A DNA stretch of 64,000 nt. It comes from Ryuthela nishihirai. Taxonomy: Eukaryota > Arthropoda > Arachnida > Araneae > Heptathelidae. The number at the start of each line of letters is the position of its first letter. The stretch's first letter is position 1. Below the pieces are notes generated by a model. The model searched no databases. It worked only from the letters and a program-made list of their open reading frames with translations, and was not told the origin of the DNA. The DNA is taken from contig JAWZYU010000005.1 of assembly GCA_038380435.1 (NCBI GenBank), positions 34,866,001 through 34,930,000 of the forward strand. The letters are read 5' to 3'. Shown here in pieces: positions 42,380 to 53,845 of this stretch. The translations under genes and the position numbers were made by a program.

Positions 42380-42800
42380 ATCATCCTCAAGCAGCCATGG
42401 GCTACGGAGGTCCAACCAGACCGTGCAATTTAGTTCTCCAAGCAAGTCTATCCTGAGCTACATCTACTGCATCTGGCCACTGCACACCAATTCTAACAAA
42501 GTCCTGTTTGACATTGTCTGCCCACCGCATCCTAGGTCTCCCCTTCTTTCTGAGGCTTTTAGGCACACTGTTCATAACCCTACCCTATTCGCCAATCTAT
42601 AATTATTCATACGGGCAACATGGCCAAACCAACGGAGTCTCTCTCTGCACAATATGCTGCTTAAAGGAGGTTGCAAACTCCTTTGTCTAACCTCATCATT
42701 AGTTACAAAGTTGAACCACCTAATGCCCAAGATACTGCGTAAGCATCTGGAATCAAAAGCATCTAGTTTCCTGTTCCAGAAAAGTTGAGATAGATCTAAT
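42380..42800 (-). pseudogene. Non-LTR retrotransposon ORF2 C-terminus and 3' end
   Basis: The minus-strand reading gives AFDSRCLRSILGIRWFNFV, then RLRWFGHVARM and, after a break, KKGRPRMRWADNVKQDF ending PDAVDVAQDRLAWRTKLHG and a stop. These are the standard C-terminal blocks (ILGIRW, LRWFGHVARM, GRPRxRWxDxV) of endonuclease-reverse transcriptase proteins of LINE-type elements. The reverse transcriptase core is not present. The short 3' UTR ends GCTGCTTGAGGATGATGATG, a (GAT)n tail, marking the true 3' terminus near 42380. A frameshift lies between the two blocks. Confidence 0.88.
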
Positions 42801-43700
42801 AGTTTGACTTAACATAAAACCTTTACACATCTTTGTGTCTTAAACACCTTTATTTTTCTTACCGGTCCGCTAACTGAATCACTAATTAACTTATTTTATT
42901 TTCTGCGAACACACACCAGAGAATTCGTATTCACTAAATCGACTTAAACAAAACTATATGTTTCTTTCCACTCACTTATTCTTAATTCCAACAACTAACT
43001 CCTCGTGTTCAAGTCAAGCCCGTTCGATATCGTTTTTGACGTAATTCTCACGTTGAAGCATACACGAGCGGTCGAAACGATACATCACATCATAAGTTCA
43101 TTGTAGCACGTTCATCTGTCGTAACATTGCGACTATCTATTTTTTCCTATGAATCTTATTGAAATGTACATTGATGATATTTAATATTATGTTTTTATTA
43201 AGCAGTACTTAAATAGAGCAATCTTTATTAGGCCTTGCACTGGTTTACTAATAGCAGAAAATGAATTATATCTCATCAATGTAGAAGTGGATTTTTTTTT
43301 TGAAAACGTGTTTTAAAATTTAATCGATCTCCTTATATTTTTAAAAGTCTTCGAGATTGGAAGAAAGTTTACTCTTTGCAAGTAAATAGAAATCGTTTTT
43401 ATTAAGCGCAAGATCAACTTATGAACTGCCTATTTATTAAGCCCCTGAACAAATGATTGCTCTTTGTATACATCACAAGAAACTTTTGGGGTAAACAGGA
43501 GATATCAAATAACACGTGATTGTGAATAAACTGATGTAGAATTGACACAATATGCAAAGAATGTTTCTCGCATAGGTGGCAATCGTTACGCGTTGCACTA
43601 ATCCTATCACAAGCTATCATCTCTTTAGAAGAATAGAATATTTTAGAATATAAAAGAAAATGTTTATCGTTCATAACAGGTGATTAAAATTGTGATTGTA
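42801..43700. other. Unassigned AT-rich stretch
   Basis: The 86-codon minus frame (43414-43674) resembles nothing I know. Confidence 0.4.
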
Positions 43701-43714
43701 GCATTATAATGTCG

Positions 43715-44195
43715 TCTGTGCCGACACTATACATAGTCGTATCAGAATAATATAACCACCTACCATAGCATATGAAGGGGCGGGGGTGGCTCAGTCGGTA
43801 GTTCCCAGGTTCGAGTCCCAGTTGGGTCAGCGTTGAGATTTATCTCCGCAAAATTCCCCGCCCTGCCCACGGTCAGTAGGGGACACCGATGGGCTTGGAA
43901 AGGCCGCCGTCCGTCGGATGGGACGTTAAGCCGTGGCCCCGTGTGCGGGAGAGCCATACCCTGTGCACGTTAAAGAACACTCTGGATGGCCTTGACGGGA
44001 GGCTACCATCTGTCTCCCAACAGCTGTTCCAGTGGGTCCCCCTTTCCAACCTTCTCTGAGCCTTCGGGGTCCATGTGACCTGGCCATTTAGCCCATGGTG
44101 TGCAAAAAAGTGCCGCTCAGAGGTAAAACAACCCAACCCATAGCATATGTATGGTAGGTGGTCATATTCTGATACGACTGTGTATTTTACACACG
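43715..44195. mobile_element. Fold-back MITE (family M3) split by SINE A
   Basis: The left arm TCGTATCAGAATAATATAAC plus CACCTACCATA (43737-43767) is the reverse complement of the right arm TATGGTAGGTGGTCATATTC plus TGATACGA (44150-44178), with weaker complementarity outward. A SINE A sits in the centre. A related arm (TATCAAAATAATATGACCAC) occurs at 63093-63112. Confidence 0.65.
43775..44137 (+). mobile_element. SINE A with head deletion
   Basis: Exact 12 bp TSD CCATAGCATATG (43763-43774 and 44138-44149). About 24 bp of the anticodon-arm part of the head is missing (GTCGGTAG joins TTCCCAGG), while A and B boxes remain but are closer together. Confidence 0.96.
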
Positions 44196-44478
44196 ATCAC
44201 GGACCTGGTTGGGATACAAATGTTTTAGTTTCATGGAAACTTTGCACTTATTCCAATTTAAAAGCAATTAGATATAATCTCTCAGGTAGAGAAAATTTTC
44301 TGGTTAGAAATGTACTTCCATTGTCAGTAAATTCTTCCCTACACCAGACGTTCTCAAGGATTTCCGATGTGTAGTACAGGAGAGAGGAAGTGACGTATAC
44401 GTAATTTGTAATGTTCAGTAGAAGTTCATGTGCTGAACGATTAGGACTTTTTGTAATGCTATTGTTTAATCAGATAGC
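44196..44478. other. Unassigned stretch
   Basis: The frame 44147-44374 starts in the MITE and is not convincing. Confidence 0.35.
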
Positions 44479-44714
44479 ACGGCCGGATCTAGAGGGTTGA
44501 CAGTGGTTCCATGCCCCCCTTTTCAGAATGCTAGTAAGGATAATAGAGGCAAAAATTGTAAAATTTATATTTGATGCAATTTTCAAGAAATATTTTACAA
44601 ATTTTCAAAGAGTTATAAAACGGAAGGGAAAATGTTATACTGCATCTGAAATCCAGTTTGTTGGCGCCCCTTTCCATTTACAATTCCTCTCGGTTATTTT
44701 CTAGATCCGGCCTG
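44479..44714. mobile_element. hAT-like MITE (family H1)
   Basis: Ends CACGGCCGGATCTAGAGG and CTAGATCCGGCCTG are near-perfect inverted repeats. The flanking octamers TCAGATAG and GCAGATAA agree at 6 of 8. About 236 bp, no coding capacity. A partial relative is at 9526-9705. Confidence 0.65.
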
Positions 44715-46126
44715 GCAGATAATATATACCTTTCCGGGTTCTTATGTGAAAGGCCTGATGAGTGGTACTGTAACTAATATGATGCAGTTGAATAAGTTAA
44801 ACTAAACATTAAGTTTAAGTTTTAAAATCATTTACCTTGAATAATAGCCACGATTTTGAGTGGCATCAAAGAGAAACTACGATCTGTAGACTGAAGAAGG
44901 AAGTTTAAGTTTCTGAATGCTGCGAAAGAATCTCTGTTTTTTCACCTAGGCTTAAAAGTGACCGAACCCTGTGCAATCGCATCTAGTCCAGAGTTGGTAG
45001 AAAATTTTTCTGAGCTAGACGAGACTCCAAATATAGATCATTTGAACTAATACGGTGGCATATGAGCGAGCAGCCAAAAAGCAGTCGAAGACGGGTAAGT
45101 ATGCTATATATTAATTTATATTCTACCTGTAGTGTCTTTATGAATAGCTGAAAAAGATATCTTAAAGCCAAAGTTGAAACAGCTAGTAGTAATTGGGATA
45201 ATGAATTTGGAGAAAGGCTAGAATTAGACTTGGATGATAGCAGCAGAATGGAGATTCTTGATTTCAATGAAATGGAAATTTTCTACACAGATAGGATAGT
45301 CTCTATAAATGCCAACTGTAAACTAAGGAAATTTATATAATCTATACTACGATGCAATACAATTCTTAACACATTCAAACACGGCAACTTCTTCAGAAAA
45401 CTTGTTTGAGGTTGTGAAATTATAAAAAAAAAATACAACGTAAGTGATTAAGACAACATAACTCATGCAAGTAAATAATTAATATTTTTAAAGATTTTTA
45501 GCAAAAGTTTTATTTGACAACAACGTGCGTGAATTAGTAATAAGCAAACAGACAGTAAATGAACTAATTTAATAATTGAGGAAATTAATTTACATAAAAA
45601 AGTGAAAGTTTAAGTACTACTCTTACCAATCAGCTTTTTCTACTGATTGTACTAAATGTTTGCAGGAAATGACATTTCCTACATTAACTACATGCTCTGT
45701 TTTTCATAAAATTTCTATTAAAGAAACATCGACAATCTAAGTTGTCAATGTGCACTACACAAAACACAATCCTTTCTACAACTACTACAACTCTTTTGCT
45801 GAATTCTTACATTTTTAAAATCAACTGTGTTCTATTTTGATCATGACGTAATTCCCATTATGTGCTTTATCTCGCGTATCTCGTAGTGAACGTTTCAATT
45901 GTTGTGCGTGCACATATTGCTTCAATATTTTCCAAAGTCATACGCCAATAAAAAAAAAACCCGTTTTCTTTAAAATAATGCTACACTATTTAAGAATTCT
46001 GATGTAACAATTTAATTTGGTATGCAATTTAGAACTAATATGCAGAACGTTTCGTTTAAATTTGATTTATATAATATTGGTATTACTAGTTTGTTTTAAA
46101 TTACTAGAACATGCACATTAAGTTTC
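44715..46126. other. Unassigned AT-rich stretch
   Basis: Only AT-driven short frames (for example 44983-45267 minus). No repeat boundary recognised. Confidence 0.4.
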
Positions 46127-46545
46127 ATGGAATTTAAATTAAGAAAAATCGAGTTACAGAATGAGAAAGAACTAAGATTGAAAGAAATAGAATCGCGAGA
46201 TCGTGATAATTATGTAGAGGAGAAAGAAAGGAATAAAGAAATGCATAAAGAAATACGTAAAGAAGAAAGAGAGATAGAAATAGAGACGATATAGAAAGGG
46301 AAAGAAAAGGTATAATGAGAGCGAGAGAAAGATATAGAGAAAAGAAAACAGTGATTGAAAGAGAGAGAACGGGATAGAAAGAGATAGAAAAGGAAAGAAA
46401 ATGATTTAGAGAAGAAAAGGATAGAGAAAAAGATGAGAAAGAGAAAAATATGACGAAGAGATGGAAAGGGAAAGAAAAGGATATAGAGTAGAAACAGAAA
46501 GAGACAGAGGTAGCAAGAAAGAAAGAGATAAAAGGTGTTAGATTT
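46127..46545 (+). repeat. Purine-only low-complexity tract, possibly a decayed coiled-coil reading frame
   Basis: The plus strand is almost entirely A and G (AGAAAG, GAGATAGAAA words). From ATG 46127 about 55 codons read as a highly charged helix rich in Lys, Glu and Arg (start MEFKLRKIELQNEKELRLK) before a stop. Such sequence occurs in some retroelement Gag proteins, but simple-repeat expansion explains it equally well. Confidence 0.5.
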
Positions 46546-46953
46546 AAGAGAATTTGAGTGCCAACATAGTGTTAATGCTTATAAGGATGTTAATAGTAGA
46601 AATAGTAAAAAGTGCAGAACTGGTAATTCTGAATAATGAGTGCGAATTGATTAAAAAAAATTATATCACATCCACCTAGAAGTAAAGAAGATAACGTAAT
46701 GAATTGATACTGCTGAGAAAATGCTTGAACTTAAAAAATGTTGAAATTAAAATAAAATGCCGAAAATACATATAAATTTCCTTACTGGGCAAGTTTGCAG
46801 GGAATGAACTTGCTCACTTAGTGCAGAAGGAATAGGATCCAATAGACCAAAGGAATAGAAAAACACTGGAAGAAAACCTCTTCCTTTCTACTCTTTCATT
46901 CGCTTCCCTTCGTTGGATGCATACATGTCACAAATATACAAAGGTTTTCCCAG
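46546..46953. other. Unassigned stretch
   Basis: No feature recognised. Confidence 0.4.
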
Positions 46954-47175
46954 CTTGTGTGACCATATAAACTTTCCGGAAAGCTTATATGGTCACACAA
47001 GATGAGAAAAGGTTAGCCATTGGTAGTGTAGTGGTAACATAACTGGCATGTTTCCAGCAGACGTGGGTTCGAATCCCTATTATGGCAAAAAAAAATTTTT
47101 TCCAGCTTATTATTTCATGAGTTCCATGTCTACAGGACATATCCTGTGATTCTTTACTACTGATACAAAGGTTTA
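46954..47175 (+). mobile_element. SINE C with 48 bp palindrome at its 5' side
   Basis: 46954-46977 and 46978-47001 are reverse complements with one mismatch and no spacer (CTTGTGTGACC ... GGTCACACAAG). The tRNA-Gly-like head follows at about 47014 (GCCATTGGTAGTGTAGTGG), with B box GGTTCGAATCC. The tail TTTTTTCCAGCTTATT leads into TCATGAGTTCCATGTCTACA and TTTACTACTGAT. Confidence 0.85.
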
Positions 47176-48444
47176 AACATTCTACTCTCTGTTCCCTCTC
47201 TTTCATATATGTGAGTGACATACACAAAATATAGAAAAAAATTCACATAATTTAGTCGTCAATTTTATATCGTCATTTTTATGAATTGTTTTCAAGATTT
47301 TGTGCATTTCGTGTATCTTTTAGCGTTTATCGTTTAAAAATGACTAAAACTACCAAACACATCCTCAAATGATAATTATCATTTGCTTTACAGGTATTCA
47401 ATGCCAAAAGAAGAAAGAAATCGAAGTGGGAAAAAATATTTTCTTTGGAGTAGGTAATGGGGATAGCAAATGAATGCAGAAGACCATTTCCTCGTTGAAA
47501 TTATGTTCAACGTGCCAAAAAGGAATAAAATCAGTGTTTTGCCATTAATGTTTTTAGTCTGTTTCCGAAAGAAAACCTACTATTTACCAATCTTTTTTGA
47601 AAATGCTTGTCATAACAACAACAACTGTTTCCTAATTTGCTTGCAGAATAGTATTTTCTATCAATTGGAGAGCAATCTCAAAGATAACATTATATAAATA
47701 TGAAAAGCCGCAATGTTTTCCTTTTTTAATTATTCTCGCTAGATAGTGGAAGAAATATCATCAATAGTTTTCACCTATATTCTAGCCCTATATTCTATAT
47801 ATTTCGCCTATATTCTAGCGATCTCTTAGAGACTATTTTTATCATCCATCATTTATCATCATGTCCATTTTCATTTTATCATCATGCTCAATACATAATT
47901 TTGTTTAGTATTTTTTTTTACCAGACTGCTGTTATTAATATTCACTGCAGCCTTTTTTCAAGTTAGCTCTAGCTTTTTTAGCATTTGTCAAATTTCCAGT
48001 TTTTTTATTTAAAAACTGGCGTTTTCCGTCTTATTTTTGCGTTTTTTAAACAATTAAAATTTTGCCTAAATTAAATTTCTATGTCCATTTTACTTTTAAA
48101 TCAGTTTTACAAAATTTTTGAAAGAGATTTCACCTGCCCAAAACTCTAATACAGGCTGCATTAGACAACAAAAGTTGCTATCTAGAAGAAAACGTTTCCT
48201 AAATAATAAGAAATCTAGTTTGTTTTTTGTTTTTTTTTCATGCCAAAATGCTTTTCTTAGAGCTAAGCCTAGTTTATTTTCTTCCGTGTGAATTGCCAAT
48301 ACTATTATAATATTCTCCAATTAGCTTACCAGGGTGAAAATCTAACCTTTAAAACACAACCAGAACGCAGGATTTTTAAAAAAATTATTATCGCCAAATA
48401 AGTTAGTAAATATCATCAATAGTTTCCTCCAAATATAACTCTGC
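47176..48444. other. Unassigned AT-rich stretch
   Basis: Short frames 47470-47697 (plus) and 48096-48320 (minus) lack recognised domains. Repeated CCTATATTCTA words near 47777-47818. Confidence 0.4.
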
Positions 48445-48650
48445 TTTATTTGTGGTATCTGCTTTTAGTGCTATTTCAGTAGTGAAATCTGCTGTTAGTT
48501 CTGTTTTGGTTGCGAGATATGCTTACGTTGTAGGATCTGTGGTTAGGTCTGCTTATGTTGTGGGATCTGTGGTTAGTTCCGTCTACTTGAGGAATCTACT
48601 GTTCTATTTCATTATTGGGGTCTGGGGTTAGTTCTGTTAAGCTGGCGGTG
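48445..48650. repeat. Degenerate tandem repeat, about 33-36 bp unit
   Basis: GGGATCTGTGGTTAGTTC and variants (AAATCTGCTGTTAGTTCTG, AGGATCTGTGGTTAGGTCTG, GGGTCTGGGGTTAGTTCTG) recur about six times. Confidence 0.8.
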
Positions 48651-48880
48651 CTGCTGCAGTACATAGAACTTTTGAAACACCACGGGGAAAAAAGTGGCAA
48701 AAGCTGAGATTGTTATCAAATTAAAGGAATGTTGGTTGAAAAGTTTTGTGAATGAACAAACAAATGTCCCATTTCTCAGAAATGATTTTTATAACATAGA
48801 AGACGATCTCTTTAACTCTATAAATGACGGACAAAAAAAAATGTTGCATATTAGTTGCAACTAAACCGAAGTCTTTTGTC

Positions 48881-48998
48881 TAGTGCGTATGAAAACTTCG
48901 TCCGCGATGGGTACCAATATTCCCACAAGGCTTCTAGTTTTCCTCCTAGTGTAGGCGAAAACTTCCTCCATGATGGGTATCAGAATTTCCACACTCTC
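48881..48998. repeat. Two-unit tandem duplication, about 75 bp period
   Basis: CTAGTGCGTATGAAAACTTC...GATGGGTACCAATATTCCCA is followed by CTAGTGTAGGCGAAAACTTC...GATGGGTATCAGAATTTCCA. Confidence 0.8.
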
Positions 48999-51104
48999 AG
49001 ACCTGAGAAAATTTAAAATCATATTTTTCATCTAACCAAAACTGTAACCAAATGTAACCACACAAAAAACGTAAAATCAAACTGTAACCACACAAAAATA
49101 TTGTTTCTTCGTCTGTGTACATAGTGGAAGCTGAATATATTTCAAATTAGTCAGTATAATGTTGATTGATCAGAGAACAAGTTAGATTGAACAATTTGAA
49201 ACGCGTTCAATGTTGAAAACCTCAACCAAAGAAGTTCGAAATTATTTTTTTTTTAATTTCCCATTTAACGTGAGATTAGTAAATAGTAGCTAATATGCGT
49301 AATTTTTCTTAAAAGATTTTACTATTAAGTAATGATTTTAGGTCTTAGAAATAAAAAATAGCCCTTTTGATCAGAATCTCTGTGAGTTATCACATATTTA
49401 ATGCGATCTTAAAAAAGATGATTGTACCAGGTTTAACATCATCAAAAAAATTAATGAATAAATAAAGATTATTCGACGGGTCACCTAACTAACCATTACA
49501 GCACCTTTTATGTGCTTCACCATATGGCCGCGGATTTTCAGATCTTATCATTGTTAAATAAAGACTACTGGTACATGACTCGAGGCTCAGTCCTTCACAG
49601 TTATTGAAAACATTTGATTTGCTGTCTAACGACATTTTTTTGCAACCTATTTACCGCCACCATTTTATCACTTACAGTTTGCTTAATCTCCTCAAGGTTT
49701 CAGGGTAAACCTTTAATGGGACGAAGCGAGGTAATCCGCGTGTAATCTGTAAGCTTTTATTGTTAGTGCGAAGAAGAACGAACGTTCCCATCACTGTGTG
49801 AGGAGAACGTGGGGAGGGATAGAGGAGGGATGCAGCAGCTGCTGTTGGGAGCACTCACGAGGAGATGGAGGGTGACTGGAAAGGGAAAGGGGAGGATGTG
49901 CTGGCTGCGGAAATGCAGACAGCTAGTTTTTCCAATTGCTCCCCAAAGGGGTGAGAATTGATCAAGTGTGATGAAGGATAATATGGCAAACAGCATGAGC
50001 CTTAATGCATTAAACACTACTAGGGCAAAAACTGACATTTAAAGAATATGAATATTTCAAACTATGTATTATAAAGTGTTGCAAATTTTTCGAGCATCTT
50101 AACAACATTAATCTACACTAATCTGCTTTTTCGAGTTGTTTCTAATTTGTATACTTGGAAAGCAAACTGGCATCAGATGCAAGAAGTAGGAAAGAAATTT
50201 GTTCCCGGAGAAACTAAACAAAACAGGCTTTCTTTAGTAAGAAAAAACAGCTAGTATTATTGGCCTGTAAAAAACAGTTTGCAAAATGTTATGCTTAGAG
50301 TGTGGTACTATAGGAATATCAAATATGGGCAATTGAAGGGTCAGAAAATAAAAAAAATAAAAAGGTATTTTAAATGTGGATATGGAGAGTGATGACGAAA
50401 ATTAGCCGAAAGAAAAAAAAAAGCAAGTAACGAAGAAGCCTGAAAAAAGGTCCAGGAAAATATTTCACTAATGAGAAACAGTATTGAAGATACAGACTTA
50501 TTGGATGTCAACTACGGCAAAGAGAACATCACCAAGAACCTTCTGGAGGGGATGAGAGAAGAAAAGATCAGCAGAGGAAGACCTTGAGAGATTGTACATA
50601 AAACATGCAATCGAGGATATGAACGCCACTTCTTAAAATGATCTTAAGAAAATAACAGGACACATACAGATGAAAGACTATTATTAACCAATTACAGATT
50701 AGATTACCAGTACAGATTGATAAATGGGAGAGAGAACGGTATAAACCACTAGTTTTTTTTACACACTGGAATTCTTAGGGAGAGTTCTTATTCCTGCCCA
50801 GTGGCCGCCATAAGACCTAGGAGTCCGTTTCAGGGACGAATAAGGGGTTTAAAGCGAGGAATTGCAGCATACTTACATTCATTGACTTAGGTAGCTAAAC
50901 ACGCAGGATTGCATTTTGATGTGCTTCTTGTGAAATGATAATTTCAAGCCACCGTCGTCAAAATTATGCAAATATGTATTTAATTGCAGATAGGCTTTTT
51001 GTTTTACTTATCTTCTTAATTTTTTTCTTATGTTATTGGTCGATTTTTTCGTTCAACTTGTGTGGGTTTGTTGAAATGATTGTTGAATATCTTTTCACCT
51101 AGAG
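48999..51104. other. Unassigned stretch
   Basis: Mostly AT-rich, more balanced at 49660-50000. Overlapping minus frames 49672-49854 and 49763-50038 show no domain. Nothing else recognised. Confidence 0.4.
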
Positions 51105-51200
51105 AGCAGATAGTAATTAGCTGTACACCAAATGAAAGCTTGTAACGTTGGGATTATCACAAGTTGATTCCCTTCCCCCTCCTCAAGGGAAAAGGTGAAT
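51105..51200 (+). repeat. Repeat F, single unit
   Basis: CCAAATGAAAGCTTGTAACG followed by ATTATCACAAGTTGATTCCC and a CCCTCCTCAAGGG patch, matching the units at 53588 and 55085. Confidence 0.6.
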
Positions 51201-51469
51201 ATTTCAAAGGTTTGCTTTGCTAATGATGTCAAAAAAATAGGTAAAATTCCATGTCAATTGGAAAGCCAACTTCGAAGCTTAAAAATTCCTCACAAATATT
51301 TTTATAAAAGAATGTTACATAAGATTATATATAATCTATATCTGAATTTTAATTTGACAACAATCATTCGATACGATTATGGAAACTGAAAAATTTAATA
51401 GCAGATGCTGTTATTTCAATCGTCAGAAATATTTTTTTCTTTCAAATTTGAGGAAATTTAAATAATTTT
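51201..51469. other. Unassigned AT-rich stretch
   Basis: No feature recognised. Confidence 0.35.
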
Positions 51470-52200
51470 TTATTAAACTTCAATTGACTCTTTTTGTGAA
51501 GAAGGAGCCTGTTTTTCTTTTATCTTCTTGAGCTATGATATCAGATAGAGCGAATTCTTGAATATTACATTTGTTTATGATTTGATCGAAAAATTTTATT
51601 CTCTGAGTTTCATTTTTCTTGAAGTTAAGGAGTATGTGGGAAACAGTTTCTTTGTTATTGCAATATCGGCAGTTGCGCGTTGTTATTGAAGTTTGGATTG
51701 TTTTACCTCTGAGCGGCACTTTTTTGAACACCATGGGCTAAATGGCCAGGTCACATGGACTCCGAAGGCTCAGAGAAGGTTGGGGGAGGGGACCCACTGG
51801 AACAGCTGTTGGGAGACAGAGGGTAGCCTCCCGTCAAAGCCATCCAGCGTGTTCTTTAACGTGCACAGGGTATGTCTCTCCAGCACACGGGGCCACGGCT
51901 TAATGTCCCATCCGACGGACGACGGCCTTTCCAAGCCCATCGATGTCCCCTACTGACCGTGGGCAGGGCGGGAATTTTGCGGAGATAAATCTCAACGCTG
52001 ACCCAGCTGGGACTCGAACCTGGGAACTACAGATTACGAGCCTGGCGCGCTACCGACTGAGCCACCCCCGCCCCTGTTATTGAAGAGACGATGCCCTGTT
52101 ACAAGTCTAGTGATCGGTGATTTCTGGTTAAGCTGTTATTTTGGATGCTACTAATCTTTTCTTCAACCAATATTCTAAGAGTATTCATGAAATGATGAGC
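51470..52200 (-). pseudogene. Jockey-like LINE C-terminus, split by SINE A
   Basis: Upstream of the SINE (minus strand) the reading gives TRLVTGHRLFNN; downstream it gives NCRYCNNKETVSHILLNFKK and ends with RKTGSFF. TGH followed by a C-x2-C ... E-x3-H-x4 zinc-binding block is the C-terminal hallmark of Jockey/I-group non-LTR elements. The two parts rejoin across the 51692-52074 SINE and its TSD. The reverse transcriptase core is absent; upstream sequence to 52200 is decayed. Confidence 0.75.
51692..52074 (-). mobile_element. SINE A inside a LINE relic
   Basis: Exact 11 bp TSD TGTTATTGAAG (51681-51691 and 52075-52085). Near-reference sequence, ending CACCCCCGCCCC. Confidence 0.97.
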
Positions 52201-52285
52201 TTTTTTTCAGTTCATCGTTTCATGAGTTCCATGTCTACAGGACTTATCCTGTGATTATTTACTACTGATTCTAAGAGTACGCTTG
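52195..52285 (+). mobile_element. SINE C 3' tail fragment
   Basis: TCATGAGTTCCATGTCTACA, GGACTTATCCTGTGATT and TTACTACTGATTCTAAGAG match the 3' end of the copy at 46954; the tRNA-like head is absent. Confidence 0.75.
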
Positions 52286-53450
52286 TAGATCGCAGATCGT
52301 TAAAGGATATGCGATGTACCGGGTAAAACTTTACACTTGACCATCTCCATCTGAGGATATGCCTAATTGGCATGAGTAAAGCAAAAAGTAAACCACCCGT
52401 GGGTGGGCCTCGAACGTGGGTGGGCCCCGAAGGGCTAGAAATAAGAGATGCTAGTGATCTCCTGTCAGTCATCTTAAATGGTTGATCGTAGATCGTATAA
52501 TCATAGAGTATGCTTGTGGATTTTTTGCTAGGATAAATTTCCCTTGCTTATTCTATTCCTATTCTTGAAAGGGTTGTTAGTTTTACAATGCATTAGTTGA
52601 TAGTGAGGCATATTATCAATAAATCTGTTAATATTTCACAAATGGTCTGTACGGTTTCACAATTTAATAAACAAAACTAAAAGAAACACAGAAATGGAAC
52701 TTACACAATTGCTAAAAAAGGATTTTTTTTGTATCTTATTGAAGTACAATGTGTGTTATATCTATTACTCTGCACATATTAAAGTGATGTTCAGTTTCCG
52801 GCCAATCACTTTACTGCATATGCCGTTCAGTAGTCCGAATAGCGATTTGTATTCTCTCTTTAAAACTGGTCAAAGCTGTAGGCAGTGGTAAAAAATATAA
52901 ATTTCTTTTATGAAATAAACTCCGCAGAAAAATAATCGAAGAGATTAAATCTGGTGAAGGAAAGGTTCTAAGAAACTGATCCTTCCTCAGCCTATCTAAA
53001 CATTATGCAACTTTATGCTTATTCATTCATATACATAGTCGGTATTTCTTTCCCTTATTTTAGAATTCTTCTTTCCAATAATCTTTTCCTTCTGTATGTC
53101 TTTAGTTATGTTTTGGAAAAAAAAATGTATTTTCTAACAGCTCAGATTATTTGTAATTTCTTTGTATAGTAACTAATTGTGACTGTTAAGCAAGTTTATC
53201 CTTTTTCTTTTATGAGGAGTTGAAGAGAGACAACTTTTGAGTCATTACACATATTTTAAGCTTTCATTTAATATAAAAATTACTACGACATGTCCATGGT
53301 TTGAAAAATGGTATAGTGGAACACATTTCATTTTCCCTCTTTTTGAGAAAGAGAAGCAAAGGGAGTTTTTATTTACAAATTATGACAATCTCCAAGTTAT
53401 AAGCTTTAGTTTCCTGTGCAACTTGTTTTGACCAGTTTCGCTCTTAAATA
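52286..53450. other. Unassigned stretch
   Basis: GTGGGTGGGCCTCGAACG at 52394 and GTGGGTGGGCCCCGAAGG at 52419 form a short direct repeat. No gene recognised; frames 52694-52891 and 53237-53431 are AT-driven. Confidence 0.35.
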
Positions 53451-53451
53451 A

Positions 53452-53497
53452 AGATTTCTGTTGTTGAACCCATCTACTCCACACAGACCACCTTTTT
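53452..53497 (+). repeat. 46 bp direct repeat, left copy (LTR-like)
   Basis: AGATTTCTGTTGTTGAACCC plus ATCTACTCCACACAGACCAC, preceded by TTAAATAAAG (a polyadenylation-like signal). Repeated at 54226. A position just after AATAAA would suit an LTR R-U5 junction; no primer-binding site or polypurine tract was identified. Confidence 0.55.
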
Positions 53498-53587
53498 TAT
53501 TGCCTATCTTCCTTCCTATTACTTTTCGTTCGTCCTTTGTCGTTTTGCCTGTTTGTCGGTGTTGTGGATTTGTCAAAACAGTTGTTC

Positions 53588-53845
53588 CACCATAACTTCG
53601 CGATGGACAAACTTAATGATTTATGTATCAAATGAAAGCTTGTGACATAGAGAGTGTCATAGGTTACAAAAATTGACCCACCCATGCTTTTTTCTTTCCC
53701 TAGAAAGGGGATCTGCAAAAACGATTTTTTTTCTCTCTATGTCCAGAAAGCAAGTATAGAAAGTAACAAGTTATGGTTTGAATGAAAGCTTGTGACGCGG
53801 GAGGGTCACAGGCTACAAAAAAAAATTGACACCTCCCCTTAGTGT
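53588..53845 (+). repeat. Repeat F, two units
   Basis: Two units of about 150 bp, each with TGAATGAAAGCTTGTGAC or CAAATGAAAGCTTGTGAC, then a GTGTCATAGGTTACAAAAA or GGGTCACAGGCTACAAAAA block and ATTGACCC/ATTGACAC. Confidence 0.75.

Noticed and set aside
42361..42390. Simple ATC microsatellite at 42370
   Set aside because: It is the (GAT)n tail of the minus-strand LINE rather than an independent microsatellite.
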